Shown: positions 34,607 to 44,428 of the stretch, piece after piece | Numbering within the stretch: the stretch's first letter is position 1 | Layout of the letters: each line of letters begins with the position of its first letter | Translations under genes and position numbers: made by a program | The notes under the pieces: generated by a model | Database searches by the model: none | What the model was told of the DNA's origin: nothing | Seen by the model: only the letters and a program-made list of their open reading frames with translations | Assembly: GCA_015075745.1 (NCBI GenBank) | Contig: JABTTW010000001.1 | Location: 1,984,001 to 2,048,000, forward strand | Source: Planctomycetia bacterium | GTDB lineage: Bacteria > Planctomycetota > Phycisphaerae > UBA1845 > UTPLA1 | Length of the DNA stretch: 64,000 bases | Direction of reading: 5' to 3'

Positions 34607-36288
34607 TCGTCGAGCGATTGCCCCGAGTCGTCGATGCAGTCGTGATTACAGTCCTCGAATTCGCAGTCGTCGGGGACGCCGTTCGTATTGCAATCGAAGC
34701 TCGTTCCGGAAGCGATGTCGCAATCATCGGGTACGCCGTTGCTGTTGCAGTCCGCGCCGCTGCCGATGGGAGTTACGTCGCAAATGTCCAAGATTCCGTT
34801 GTTGTTGCAATCCTTCGATGGGTCGGCGGCGATTTCCACGTCATCTGCCGTGCTGTTGGAATCGCAGTCGGTGGGGCCGCTGAGCGTAAAGGCCGATTCG
34901 TGCGCTCCCCGGTCAACCGTCGTGTCCATGATTCGCATACGGCCGTCAATGTCGGTCGAGACGCCGCTTACGTCGCTGTTGTTTCCGGAGTTCACACAAC
35001 CTGAGCCTGCGGAGCCCAACCTGAGGTTGCCGACAGATGGATTAATGAACACCGGGTCGGTGTCAATGTTGAAGTTCGGCGAGCCGCTGCCGTATGGGAT
35101 TGATCCGCCGGGAGCATCGTCCTGGATACATGAATACTTCACGTCAGGGCTGTTGCTGTTATCGTTGAACTGCGTCGCGCTGGACGCAGTTCCGTCTTTG
35201 TCGTGGTTGGACCACAGGACGATGTTGCGCAAGGTCATGGTGCCGTTCTGCATCCAGATTCCGCCAGCCTGCCATGCGGCGGTGTTTTCGCTTAAGGTGC
35301 AGCTACGGAGGGTAAGCGTGCCGAACGAGTTGCTATTGCTGAAGTTGTTGATTGCGCCGCCGTTCTGAGCCGACTCGTTTCCAATGAAGACGCAGTTGGT
35401 CAGCGTGGCGAGGCCTCCCTCATTGGAGATCGCTCCGCCGCCCTTGTAGGAATCGATTCCTTCGCCTGGGGCGGCATAGGCGATGTTATCAATGAACCTG
35501 CACTCACGAATCTGGACGCCGGGAGAACTTGTATAGTTGAGATTCTCGATTGCTCCTCCGCGCCAGTAAGCGACGTTGCCTTCGAATCGACATCGCTGAA
35601 TTGTCGGAGCGAATGTTGACACCGAAGGCAGCCAGATGGCCCCGCCTTGTCTGGCGCGGTTGTTCTCGAAGACGCAGTCAATGACCTGTGCGGCGCTGTT
35701 TCCCTGAAAATGAATTGCGCCGCCGAACGAATCCGAACTGAAGTTTCTCGGGCCATTGCCGATGAATCGGCAGTTGACGATGGTCGGACCGCTTCCGCTA
35801 ATGATAACCATGCCAGCTCCGGAGGTTCCAACGCCACCCGTAATAGTGAAGCCGTCTAGGATGATAAGGTCATCGCTCGTCTCATCCCGGATGACGTTTT
35901 CGCAATCGTCGGTAGTATCCGGAATGTCGCCGGTCAAAACCGACTTGTAGGTCAGAAAGTCGCGCTGGGCTTTCGCAGTCTCGCCTCCGCCCAGGCGACT
36001 TATCCCCTGAAAACCACCGTAGAGCGATAGTTCTGGAATCGATGAGATAAGGGTAAAAGAACTCGTCGGCGATGTTCCAGGCAAGTACGTTCCATCAGCG
36101 ACCCATATTTCATCGCCGTTTGCTGCGGCGGCGAGGCACGACTGAAGATTATTGAACGCCAGTCCCCACGTGGAACCGTCTCCACCCGAGGAATCTTGGT
36201 CAACACGCAATATTTCCGCGTTTGCCGCAGCCGAGAAGAAGGCCAACAACACGACACTGATTCCCAACCTGTAATGCATTCTGGACAT
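34558..36288 (-). CDS. N-terminal part of the frameshifted surface protein: right-handed beta-helix and calcium repeats
   Basis: 576 residues. AAGGAAG precedes the ATG at 36288, and a signal peptide runs to about 24 (A-A-N-A-E). Residues 28-455 are a right-handed parallel beta-helix of the choice-of-anchor Q type: W-V-A-D-G-T-Y, F-T-I-T-G-G, I-V-N-C-R-F-I-G-N, V-I-D-C-V-F-E-N-N, L-R-S-C-T-L-S-E-N, L-W-S-N-H, D-I-D-G-R-M-R. From 470 come five or six D-C-N-x-N-G-x-P-D repeats. The frame ends at CEIAPP; one added base in the run at 34565-34568 continues it into the next frame, so this is not a natural C-terminus. Confidence 0.85.
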   Translation of the reverse strand: MSRMHYRLGISVVLLAFFSAAANAEILRVDQDSSGGDGSTWGLAFNNLQSCLAAAANGDEIWVADGTYLPGTSPTSSFTLISSIPELSLYGGFQGISRLGGGETAKAQRDFLTYKSVLTGDIPDTTDDCENVIRDETSDDLIILDGFTITGGVGTSGAGMVIISGSGPTIVNCRFIGNGPRNFSSDSFGGAIHFQGNSAAQVIDCVFENNRARQGGAIWLPSVSTFAPTIQRCRFEGNVAYWRGGAIENLNYTSSPGVQIRECRFIDNIAYAAPGEGIDSYKGGGAISNEGGLATLTNCVFIGNESAQNGGAINNFSNSNSFGTLTLRSCTLSENTAAWQAGGIWMQNGTMTLRNIVLWSNHDKDGTASSATQFNDNSNSPDVKYSCIQDDAPGGSIPYGSGSPNFNIDTDPVFINPSVGNLRLGSAGSGCVNSGNNSDVSGVSTDIDGRMRIMDTTVDRGAHESAFTLSGPTDCDSNSTADDVEIAADPSKDCNNNGILDICDVTPIGSGADCNSNGVPDDCDIASGTSFDCNTNGVPDDCEFEDCNHDCIDDSGQSLDDCDENESADVCEIAPP

Positions 36289-36374
36289 TTATTCTTCCTT
36301 TCTTCGTTCCCAAACTTGATTTTGATTGACCATGCACAATAGACTTAAGGGTTATTGGAGCAGCGTGAGGCACC

Positions 36375-37097
36375 ATGTTTTGTTGGGGATGCGTTATTCC
36401 ATACTTGCTCTTGCCCGGATTGCTCAGCACACAGGCTGATGCAAACTCCTTTTCAATTGACAATTGGGTTCTTGACATTCGTGTTGATGATTCCATCGAT
36501 CGTGTCCGGAGCGTGCTTTTTGGGCCAAGTCCATCGCCGTTTCAGTCATCGCATCAAGTCGTCCGCAGTCCATCGCAGGCGACAAGTTATTACGATTTTT
36601 CCTGGACTCCCGATACCGCCTCCTTTCTGGTCGCCGCGTCGCACGTTGCTTTCGACGGAAACGGCGGAACACGTTCTGCCTCGACCGGCAACATCTACCT
36701 CACGCCATCCGTCGATCTGCTTCTGACCGCCACCGGCACCTACGCCTACGACCTGCCGGGGTGGGATATGGATGTTCGTTATGCATTTGTGGCCTATGAC
36801 GGAAGTTTTGGATCAAGGTTCAGTCAGAGCCTTGGTGACTTCACGTTCAAAGGACCCACGAGCGGCAATTTCACGATTTCCAAGAGCGGCATCCTCCCGG
36901 CAGGTGAAGTCAGCATTCTCAATTACACGATCTATGTTGACGGATTTGATTCCACCGGCCTCCTCGCCACCGGCTCCGGCGACATTCTGTTCACGCTTCA
37001 ACCAGTACCCGAACCCTCAACCATAGTTCTGGTTATTGCGACGACTCTTCTTAGCCGTCGCCGTTCCCGAATTCGCATCCGATGCAACAATTCCTAA
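36375..37097 (+). CDS. PEP-CTERM exported protein
   Basis: A 240-residue protein. A short signal peptide ends near A-D-A-N. The body is beta-rich (Y-Y-D-F-S-W-T-P, L-T-A-T-G-T-Y-A-Y, F-T-L-Q-P) with no enzyme motif. The C-terminus V-P-E-P-S-T, a hydrophobic helix and R-R-R-S-R is a PEP-CTERM tail. It is divergent from the large surface-protein gene, with 86 bases between the two starts. Role unknown. Confidence 0.82.
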   Translation: MFCWGCVIPYLLLPGLLSTQADANSFSIDNWVLDIRVDDSIDRVRSVLFGPSPSPFQSSHQVVRSPSQATSYYDFSWTPDTASFLVAASHVAFDGNGGTRSASTGNIYLTPSVDLLLTATGTYAYDLPGWDMDVRYAFVAYDGSFGSRFSQSLGDFTFKGPTSGNFTISKSGILPAGEVSILNYTIYVDGFDSTGLLATGSGDILFTLQPVPEPSTIVLVIATTLLSRRRSRIRIRCNNS

Positions 37098-37880
37098 TGC
37101 TGGCCAACTAGCCCGCCTTAGCCTCGGGCAGTGGCGCTAGTTGCTTTCAACAATGATCTGTTACCGCATCGCAGGCGCTATCGCATCTCGTACTCAAGTC
37201 AACCTGTGATGGTTCATTCTTATTCTCGGGAAAGACATTTCACTTGAGGCATTGCCTGCGCGCGGAATCCGTGACCGGCATGACGTACTCCTATCCAAGG
37301 GCGTCATTACCGACAGACCGTCTTCGGCGTGGGCAAGGAGTCGTGCTGAGAGGGATTGGGGACAGCGAGCGTTGGCACTGCCGAACCGCATCTTAATAAT
37401 CAGAATGAATCAATAGCGACTGGGGGCCCTCAAATGACTCGTCCATTGCCCGCGCGGACGAATGCTCCGATCCAAGTGTAGCCCATAACCAGGAGGCGGC
37501 AAGTTAATAATAAGAAAACTGAAGTACGCGCGTGAACTCGGTTGATCGAAGCGCTCATTGCGAATCGCGCACACGATCTGAGCGAATTGGTTGGGAATTA
37601 GCCATCGCAAAAGCTGGTGAGAAACGCCTCTGTGCATTGGTCCAACTCGCGTATAATTGACGAGCCGGTCTCGCGTTGCGAGTTCGGCGACAATTTGAAT
37701 TGACGCGTTGTGCGTCAAGACGCTGCTTTCAGAAAAACCGCCAAATTTCCTTGTAGAGAAGCAGTGCCTTGAGCCGCGCCCCGAGACGGGGCGTCGGCCG
37801 GGGTACGTTCTCTACGCCCCTTGGCGGGGGTTTCTGGAGCGGCCTTGGTTCGACGCCCTCTTTGTTTCAGGGTGTGGCCG
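37098..37880. other. Long upstream region of the LuxR-type gene
   Basis: About 780 bases without a supported gene. A compact hairpin, CGCCCCG-AGA-CGGGGCG, at 37777-37793 lies about 90 bases before the regulator's start. The minus-strand frame 37410-37718 has no protein-like features. Confidence 0.45.
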
Positions 37881-38198
37881 ATGGCTCGAAAACGCCGAAA
37901 ACCCCTTCAGAATGCGGCTTTGCTGCCGCGCACGCCCAAGCTCGACGACGACATCTGGGCACTCGTCGTCGAAGCACTTGGCCTTTCACCGCAACAGGCT
38001 CGCATCGTGGCGCTCATCCTTCAAGGTCATTGCGACAAACAAATCGCGTGCGAACTCGGCAAGAGTGTCGCCACCGTGCGAACGCACCTGGGCCGCATCT
38101 TCGAGCGAAACGATCTCGGCGATCGCGGCGAGCTCATCCTGCAAGTCTTCGCCGTCGCGCAGTCGTTCTGGATGTCGCGCTACTGTCATCATCCATGA
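37881..38198 (+). CDS. LuxR/GerE-type helix-turn-helix protein
   Basis: A 105-residue protein from the ATG at 37881 (AGGGTG upstream); a longer frame begins at 37821. Residues 30-85 match a GerE-type DNA-binding domain: L-S-P-Q-Q-A-R-I-V-A-L-I-L-Q-G, K-Q-I-A-C-E-L-G-K-S-V-A-T-V-R-T-H-L-G-R-I-F. There is no receiver or ligand-binding domain, so it is a stand-alone regulator. It is in line with the prepilin gene at 38337, which it could control or be co-expressed with. Confidence 0.82.
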   Translation: MARKRRKPLQNAALLPRTPKLDDDIWALVVEALGLSPQQARIVALILQGHCDKQIACELGKSVATVRTHLGRIFERNDLGDRGELILQVFAVAQSFWMSRYCHHP

Positions 38199-38336
38199 TG
38201 ACATCACGCACGATGTAAACAGAATTGCCGTATTTTTTCTGCGGTTGGACTTGCGTACTCTTGACGGTGCGAGCGGCGAAGCTATCGGAGCAGCCGCGCA
38301 CGCCCGGAACATTCCTCGCCCAAGGGAGAATCTCGC

Positions 38337-39392
38337 ATGTCCACCAAGAGTCGCTCGGCGTTCACGCTTATCGAACTGCTCACCGTCATGGCCATCATCA
38401 CGCTGCTCATCGGCATCCTGACGCCAGCGCTTGGCGCTGCCCGTGACCGGGCACGTCAGACCGGGGTCAAGGCTCAGATCAACGCCATGACCGTCGGCCT
38501 GGAGGCCTTCCACGCCGATCAGGGTTTCTATCCGCCGTCGAACGCCGGTCAGTACACCACCGACCCGTACAACACGGCCGGGACGCGCGCCGCACAGTTG
38601 GCCGATTGGGGGTTGGCCAATGGAGCGAACGTGCTTCAGGGCGCGAACCTGCTCGTCGATGCACTGGTCGGCCGTGACATGCTGGGGTACGATCCGAATC
38701 CCAGCGTCGCAGGTACAACTTACGACCGCTGGAATTCCAACAATGATCGCAGACGCCAATACTACAGCCCCGGCGACGGCGTCAGCACTTCCTCGATCAA
38801 CAGTCCGCCGAGCGACTTCGGCGGGACCATCCCCAACACCCTCGGCGATCCGCAGCCGACCATCACCGGCAACAATCCGCAGCCGGGCAGTGTGCCGCTC
38901 CTGTGCCGAGTCTTTGTCGATCAGTTCGGCTGGCCGCTTCTCTACTACCGCGCCAAGCCTAGTGCCAATGCGAATACACCGATCATTTCGCAGTCAGACA
39001 CGATGCCTCCGCCCGTCGATCTGAATCTGGTCGGCAACGGCGTTTATGACGGCCTGGATAACGAAGTGTTTACCAGTTACGACCAATTGAGCCCGTACAC
39101 TCAGCGGCACCGCATCGCCGATGCTACATTTCCATTGGTGACGGCGGATTACGCCGGGCTGGGTGCAATCAACAACAAGATACCGGGGTCAGGCGGGCCC
39201 GGGTTCGCCGAGTTCATCCGCTCCCTTCGGGCGTCGACCTACACCTATCCGGCGGCCCCGGCTCCGCAAGTGATCCAGACACCCAGACCTGTCCGAATGG
39301 ATAGCTTCATCCTGCTCTCGGCGGGCAAGGACGGCTACTACGGCAACCTGGACGATGTCGCCAACTTCTCGGTACTTTCGATGGATCGGTAG
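38337..39392 (+). CDS. Prepilin-type N-methylation protein, pseudopilin-like
   Basis: A 351-residue protein with GGGAGA before the ATG. S-A-F-T-L-I-E-L-L-T-V-M-A-I-I is a class III signal followed by a hydrophobic helix and T-P-A-L-G-A-A-R-D-R-A. The body has G-L-E-A-F-H-A-D-Q-G-F-Y-P-P-S, typical of pseudopilins that fold with a pilin-like beta domain, and ends in S-F-I-L-L-S-A-G-K-D-G-Y-Y-G-N-L-D-D, a calcium-loop-like motif of GspG relatives. It is probably part of a type II secretion-like or pilus apparatus whose other parts lie elsewhere. Confidence 0.88.
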   Translation: MSTKSRSAFTLIELLTVMAIITLLIGILTPALGAARDRARQTGVKAQINAMTVGLEAFHADQGFYPPSNAGQYTTDPYNTAGTRAAQLADWGLANGANVLQGANLLVDALVGRDMLGYDPNPSVAGTTYDRWNSNNDRRRQYYSPGDGVSTSSINSPPSDFGGTIPNTLGDPQPTITGNNPQPGSVPLLCRVFVDQFGWPLLYYRAKPSANANTPIISQSDTMPPPVDLNLVGNGVYDGLDNEVFTSYDQLSPYTQRHRIADATFPLVTADYAGLGAINNKIPGSGGPGFAEFIRSLRASTYTYPAAPAPQVIQTPRPVRMDSFILLSAGKDGYYGNLDDVANFSVLSMDR

Positions 39393-39484
39393 CGCCAGTA
39401 TCAGGAATGGCCATTGGGGCGATGCTGATTCTCTATTCGGTTACCGGCTCATTCTTGAAGTGAGCGCTTCAACTTCTCGAATTC

Positions 39485-39904
39485 ATGAAGACTGCATTAC
39501 TGCTTGACGGCGATTGTCATCGTGTTAAGACGAAGACCTGTAATCTTCACTTCGACGCGAGCGTGGCCGACTCAAGCTCAATATTCATCATCGATCAAGA
39601 TCAGTTGTTGAGAGATAGCGGGCTGATCGTATCTCAGCCAACGCGTCGTCTCGCAATTGCAGTTACTGACGAATGGAGCGAGACGCGAATTGGGGAATAT
39701 CTCTGTTCTACATATGGTGCCACAGCGGAACGCACGCACATGAATCAACTGATTGCCTCGCGTACAGGCCTCGATACTGTTTCACTTGACAGCGGTTTTC
39801 TACTTAGATTCCTGAGCGACCCGAACATTGTTCATGCATCGTCGATTAGCGACATTCCTAAGAGAATGCGTCCGATCGAAATCGGTACAACCCCATCGCA
39901 TTGA
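39485..39904 (+). CDS. Hypothetical protein, 139 residues
   Basis: Not recognised. It is a soluble protein with protein-like composition (F-I-I-D-Q-D-Q-L-L-R-D-S-G, L-A-I-A-V-T-D-E-W). No clear ribosome site before the ATG and no signal peptide. It stands between the prepilin gene and the convergent peptidase operon, at the border of the accessory region. Confidence 0.5.
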   Translation: MKTALLLDGDCHRVKTKTCNLHFDASVADSSSIFIIDQDQLLRDSGLIVSQPTRRLAIAVTDEWSETRIGEYLCSTYGATAERTHMNQLIASRTGLDTVSLDSGFLLRFLSDPNIVHASSISDIPKRMRPIEIGTTPSH

Positions 39905-39913
39905 TCCATGCTG

Positions 39914-40990
39914 TCAGTCACAGGTCGCCTGATAGGCTTGCAACAGGTTGTCTAGCGCCATTCGGCATTGGTGCTCGTCTACGATTGTTCTATATAGGGC
40001 TTGCCTGTTGATTTCACTCATGAGTGGCGGTGGAATAGCATCCTCCGCCGATGTTTTTTGGCCAATTCTTGCCTGCATCAGCGTCAAGTCTGAATCGAAG
40101 ATTTTTCGGGCATGATGCCCGATGTGAGGATCATCTAAAACTCCCGCGAGCCGATTCAGGCGGCTGATTCGGTTAATGGTAAATGGGTGATCCATGGGGC
40201 CGTCGCCGGACAAGAATTCAAATTCTGAGAAGAGTTTGAGTGCAGTCCACACGAAAACAATGAATGCCGGTCTTGCCTCCGGAACTATTGCGTCGTAAGC
40301 AAATTGGTCGGCCTCAAATTCCTGCGCCTTTTGAGAGTTCATTGACTCGCTGCATGCCAGAAACGGGAGAGTTTGTTCGTGAAGAGCTGAGTCGCTCTTG
40401 TAGTGATTGAGTGCAAGGTGGCCAAGCTCATGAAAGAGAACGAATTGGAGCATTCCGCCGTGCCCCAATGTGGCATCCCGTTGAATATCTGGGTTCAGCT
40501 TGTCAACAATCCTGGGAAGTTGTCCGCCGTTTCGTAGGAAATGAATCGGCAGTAACACGGCGCGCACGGCATTTTCCTTGTAAACCCGCTCCGTCATGAT
40601 GCCCAATTCAGTCAACTTCGGCAGTTGATGACGGAGGGCAGAAATTAGGTAAGAGGCTTCTAGCCTAAATGCCATTGCTTCAAGGAGGCCCTTGAAGATG
40701 ATAATAGTCTGAGTCTGGGGATCGGCAATCGCATTGCAAATAGGCTCGCGGAAAACCTGTATCTGCGTCTGCTGAAGCATCTCAAAGTATCTTGGTCGTA
40801 TCATGAATCGAAACGTTTCGATTGTCTGACGGATTGTGCCTGCTACATCCTCGTCCGGAGACAACGGAGAATCACACGCAAGGATGGCATTCACCGTCCG
40901 TTCGGTCAGCCCCCGGATGATTCCTGGCGAGTGTGTTGCACAGGTCTCGACCAACGAGCGCAATTGCTTCGCGTTCAATTCAGCTGTCAT
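39914..40990 (-). CDS. HExxH zinc metallopeptidase-like protein
   Basis: A 358-residue protein. H-E-L-G-H (187-191) followed by E-F-E-A-D (224-228) is the gluzincin arrangement of M48-like peptidases, and H-P-F-T-I-N-R-I near 265 resembles their H-P-x-x-x-x-R-I motif. Before it there is a helical region without membrane spans, so it is probably cytoplasmic. Its ATG lies inside the end of the upstream gene (11-base overlap), so the two are translated together. Substrate unknown; such proteases often act as effectors in conflict systems, which is inference only. Confidence 0.82.
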   Translation of the reverse strand: MTAELNAKQLRSLVETCATHSPGIIRGLTERTVNAILACDSPLSPDEDVAGTIRQTIETFRFMIRPRYFEMLQQTQIQVFREPICNAIADPQTQTIIIFKGLLEAMAFRLEASYLISALRHQLPKLTELGIMTERVYKENAVRAVLLPIHFLRNGGQLPRIVDKLNPDIQRDATLGHGGMLQFVLFHELGHLALNHYKSDSALHEQTLPFLACSESMNSQKAQEFEADQFAYDAIVPEARPAFIVFVWTALKLFSEFEFLSGDGPMDHPFTINRISRLNRLAGVLDDPHIGHHARKIFDSDLTLMQARIGQKTSAEDAIPPPLMSEINRQALYRTIVDEHQCRMALDNLLQAYQATCD

Positions 40991-41429
40991 TCAAGAACTT
41001 GTCGATCAAGGGCATCAAGGTATCGCGCTCAATCGAATATGGGTCAAATTCGATTCGCCGACTTGCTTTGGTGACCACAATCTTGACCTTTCCGGCCTTG
41101 GAGAATGGAATCTGCGGATGACCACGCTTGCCGGTCGTTTTCCCCCCGACCAATTGCTCGCGCCCCTGAACGACTAGTTCCCAAAGGTAACTCGCCAATA
41201 AATTAGCCAAGGTCGCTGCCGGTATGGTTGATACTTGAAGTACGCCTATCCACTCAACGAATCCCTCCCAAAATCCTCTGTGCAGGACTGGTTCTCCCCA
41301 CTTCACCTCCAATTGCGGCACATCGGGATTAGCAAGCGTATGCTGTTTGAGTTGATCCTCCAACGTCTCGGTTGCGGAATGCTCAATACTTGGCAGACGG
41401 TAGAGGCGTACTGAAATGATTATCGACAT
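40980..41429 (-). CDS. Small protein coupled to the HExxH peptidase, EACC-like
   Basis: A 149-residue protein. It has a strand-rich N-terminus (I-I-I-S-V-R-L-Y-R-L), a central hydrophobic helix (P-A-A-T-L-A-N-L-L-A-S-Y-L-W-E-L), then a basic loop and two strands (V-K-I-V-V-T, R-R-I-E-F-D). This layout recalls the effector-associated constant component family, which sits beside protease effectors, but similarity is only in outline. It overlaps the peptidase gene by 11 bases. It might regulate or anchor the peptidase. Confidence 0.65.
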   Translation of the reverse strand: MSIIISVRLYRLPSIEHSATETLEDQLKQHTLANPDVPQLEVKWGEPVLHRGFWEGFVEWIGVLQVSTIPAATLANLLASYLWELVVQGREQLVGGKTTGKRGHPQIPFSKAGKVKIVVTKASRRIEFDPYSIERDTLMPLIDKFLNDS

Positions 41430-41816
41430 CTAGACTCACCCGTTTAAGCAAGACCACCTTGCCTCTAAGAAGATAGAACGCTTAAGACCTCGCCTATTGG
41501 CCTCGTCGGGAAAGTCTACCACAGCTTTGATCCGCATGACGCGACATATTCGATCAGGAGGGCATAAGCGACTTGGTTTCGCGATAGAGGCATTGTGGGT
41601 AATGACCCGAAAACGGCAAGATCTAAGGTCACAGGAACGCATACATATTGGGAGGGGATTCAATCTTACCCGAATCCGCAACCTTTGACGAAGTCTCAGT
41701 TTATCGCTCAACGTCAAGAGCGACAAAAACTTCGCGCGTTTCGCCGATGTATTACCTCGCCACGGTTTTTCAACGTCCTTTGGCGCGTTTTGAGGTCAGT
41801 TTGATGGCAGGCATGT
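41430..41816. other. Gene-free stretch between two accessory operons
   Basis: 387 bases. Short open frames exist on both strands, but none has a start context or motif. Nothing else was recognised. Confidence 0.4.
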
Positions 41817-42578
41817 TCAAGGACTAACGGCAGTCGTACCTTGCGGAATTTCCAATTTGATGATGCTGGGATCGGAAGCCCGAACAATTCTGATTAATGA
41901 AACTGGCCATGCTGACGAACCGAGTTTGCCTCCATCAAGACACTGAACCTCTCGCGCTCCGAATACCCAAAAGCCTGCCTGCTCAAGCTGCTGCAATAGG
42001 GCATTCAGTCTGAAAACGGCTCGTACACGATCTCCGGCTTCAAGATCTGACGATAGGTCAGCCCAATCTTGCAACTCTTGAAGGAAACCACTGAAGAGTT
42101 CGACCTCCTCTGGGGATTCTGGATCGTCGTGATCGAACGAACCAGCACAAGCATTTTCAACGATGGCGATTACGTCTCGGCCTGTCCTCAGACGGAGTAG
42201 GTGTTGAGGGACGTTTTCCTGAATCCGTCGAACCCGAACTTGTGGTTCATCGTCAAGGTGAGCCGAAACCCATTCTTCATGCTTAGATCGTAACGATTGA
42301 AGCTTCTGGACTGAAAACTTTTGATGTTGGTCGTCGACCATCTTGTGATGGACACGACACAAGAGAATTAGGTTGGATGGATCATCCAATTTCTCAGCGG
42401 GGTACTCGGGGTCATAACGCGGACCTTGGGGGCGACCGGAAACAATGTGGCACTCGTCGCCTACAATTGACTCATCGTCTCTCGAACTTGCCGCAATGAG
42501 TAGTTCGTGACGGCAAAAGGCGCACCGATTACCTGATCTTCCCCAAAGAATCTTTCGCGTCTTATCCGCAATCGGCAT
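41817..42578 (-). CDS. HNH endonuclease-domain protein
   Basis: A 253-residue protein. Residues 1-90 carry an HNH fold: L-W-G-R-S-G-N-R-C-A-F-C, then D-E-C-H-I-V, and N-L-I-L-L-C-R-V-H-H-K-M-V-D. The two CxxC/CxxH pairs suggest zinc support. The remaining 160 residues are an accessory domain of helical and strand character with no known motif, perhaps a sensor. HNH proteins of this shape are common cargo near integrases. Substrate DNA unknown. Confidence 0.82.
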   Translation of the reverse strand: MPIADKTRKILWGRSGNRCAFCRHELLIAASSRDDESIVGDECHIVSGRPQGPRYDPEYPAEKLDDPSNLILLCRVHHKMVDDQHQKFSVQKLQSLRSKHEEWVSAHLDDEPQVRVRRIQENVPQHLLRLRTGRDVIAIVENACAGSFDHDDPESPEEVELFSGFLQELQDWADLSSDLEAGDRVRAVFRLNALLQQLEQAGFWVFGAREVQCLDGGKLGSSAWPVSLIRIVRASDPSIIKLEIPQGTTAVSP

Positions 42579-42693
42579 GGCGATGGATCCTTTCTTAGGT
42601 AATCGCGCGGTCAGTCATTAGGCCCTCAGCCATATGAGGACACAATTCTAGTGTAATCTCGCACATCGGCCAGAACTAGGTTGATGCTGATCT

Positions 42694-42780
<87 letters not shown>

Positions 42781-42803
42781 CCAGGTCGCTCAACCAACAG
42801 GAA

Positions 42804-43986
42804 TCAGGTCGGATCGTCAAGTTCTTTCGTATCCGGCTTCGGTTTCCCCTTTTTGGGGCGGCGAACGTTGATAGCCGCTGCGTCTATGGTCGTCCTGATG
42901 TGGGCGGCGTAGTACTTTTGGATCATCTCGACGCTGGTGCGGCAGTTCTTGGCGATCTGGTAAATGTCCGCGCCCTCCATAAGCCGGAGGCAGATATACG
43001 TGTGGCGTAAGCTGTAGGCCGTGCGGCGGTTGCCGTCGCGGTCGGTTTTCAGGTCAAGCTCGTCGAGGATGTTGTTGAAGAGAATCCGGTGATTACCCGG
43101 AAACAGCCGATCTTTCGGCTTCGGATTGTTTCTTTTTTGCAATCGCTCGAACGGCACTACAGCCCCAGATGTGCTTTTGCAGAATCCGAAGCCGCGCTTC
43201 CCTCTGACTTCGATTTCGAGAATCGTCTCGCCGGTAGCCTCGTCGTCAACGATGGACACATCGCGGTATTCCAGACGAGCGGCCTCATCAGGACGCAAAC
43301 CGGTGTTGGCCATGAATAGGACATAGTCGTGTAGTTGCTCGCATGACCAACGCCAGCGATTATTGAGCGGTCGCTTCGACCTCTTTCGGGTCGCCTCGTA
43401 GAGTTGGCGGTACTCGTCGGGCGAAAACCATGCCCGGTGTGTAATCTTGCCGGAAGTCTTGTAGGGCGGCGATAGGTCAGGAACGAATTGTATCCAGCCG
43501 TGCCGCTGAGCCGTCTTGAGAATCTGCCGCAAGGCCACGATTTCCTGATGAAGTGTGCTGCGCGCCCGGTGGCTTTCCGGTCTTGGATGTCTCGGCGCGA
43601 TGAATACGGTACTCCTGGACCTTGCCGGGCGTGACTTCGGAAAGGACCATCGGGCCGAAGTACGGCAAAAGGTGAACGCGAATCCTTTCTTTTTGACCCT
43701 CGATATACTTCGGGCTACGTTGACCCTGCGTGATAATCTCATATTCACGCTGGAACGCCTCGGCCGCGAAACGAAATGTCTTGCCTCCCTTGATGTCGCC
43801 GGATCGGTGTTTGCCCTTGAGACCGAGATACCAGTCCTCGGCGAACTCCTTCGCAAGCGAGAGACTCTCCTCTTTGGTGCTGACGCGCCAGTTCTTGCCA
43901 GCAAGATAGGTCGAGCATTGCCAGTAGCGGCTGTTTTCTCGCCTGTAGACGTGGAGTCTTCCTCCATACAACTCGTGCTTTTCCAT
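42804..43986 (-). pseudogene. Tyrosine integrase, split by one frameshift
   Basis: The N-terminal part starts at 43986 (M-E-K-H-E-L-Y-G-G-R) and contains a SAM-like, core-binding region (Y-L-G-L-K-G-K, V-T-P-G-K-V-Q-E-Y-R). The C-terminal part, in the other frame, holds the catalytic signature: T-G-L-R-P-D-E-A-A-R-L, Y-S-L-R-H-T-Y and K-Y-Y-A-A-H. Removing one base near 43558-43567 joins them into about 390 residues, a normal length. Phage-type recombinases insert elements into tRNA genes, and this one ends 23 bases from tRNA-Leu. As read it cannot be functional. Confidence 0.85.
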
Positions 43987-44428
43987 GCGATAGATTTATT
44001 GTCAGACGTGGCTGCCAAAACTGTGAATTGTGTAAGTGTTGTGAAAGGGTATATCACGCCAGAACTGATGTCAATGAATTCATTAACCAACTGATAATCA
44101 TGAATATTTTCTGGTATGACCAAATACAGATATCCAATTTTGAGTCTTCTTGCATCTGCGGTAAGCATTTGAATTACATATGAAATTCTGAATCAATTTT
44201 GTGTATGTGTAAGAACACGTGTAAGAATTGTACGTCGAGGCGCACCGAATCTCTATCCTTTCTGATTCGATTCTGGGTGCCAATCATTTCGCACCTTGGC
44301 TCACAAAAAACCTGTCGTCAAGGGGGCTTGTCTGGGCACAAATCTGACTATTGCCCGGAAACAATTTACTTGCGCTCATCTTCACGATATGGCATACTGA
44401 AATCAGTTGACCTCACTTGATTAGAGAT
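43987..44428. other. A+T-rich region between integrase and VapB
   Basis: About 440 bases, notably richer in A+T than the window. It should hold the divergent promoters for the integrase and vapBC. No gene or hairpin of note. Confidence 0.45.
44370..44398 (+). promoter_or_regulatory. Possible vapBC promoter
   Basis: TTGCGC (44370-44375) and CATACT (44393-44398) are 17 bases apart, which suits a housekeeping promoter, with the start codon about 30 bases downstream. The match is only partial. Confidence 0.3.

Noticed and set aside
37410..37718. 102-codon minus-strand frame
   Set aside because: No ribosome site and irregular composition.
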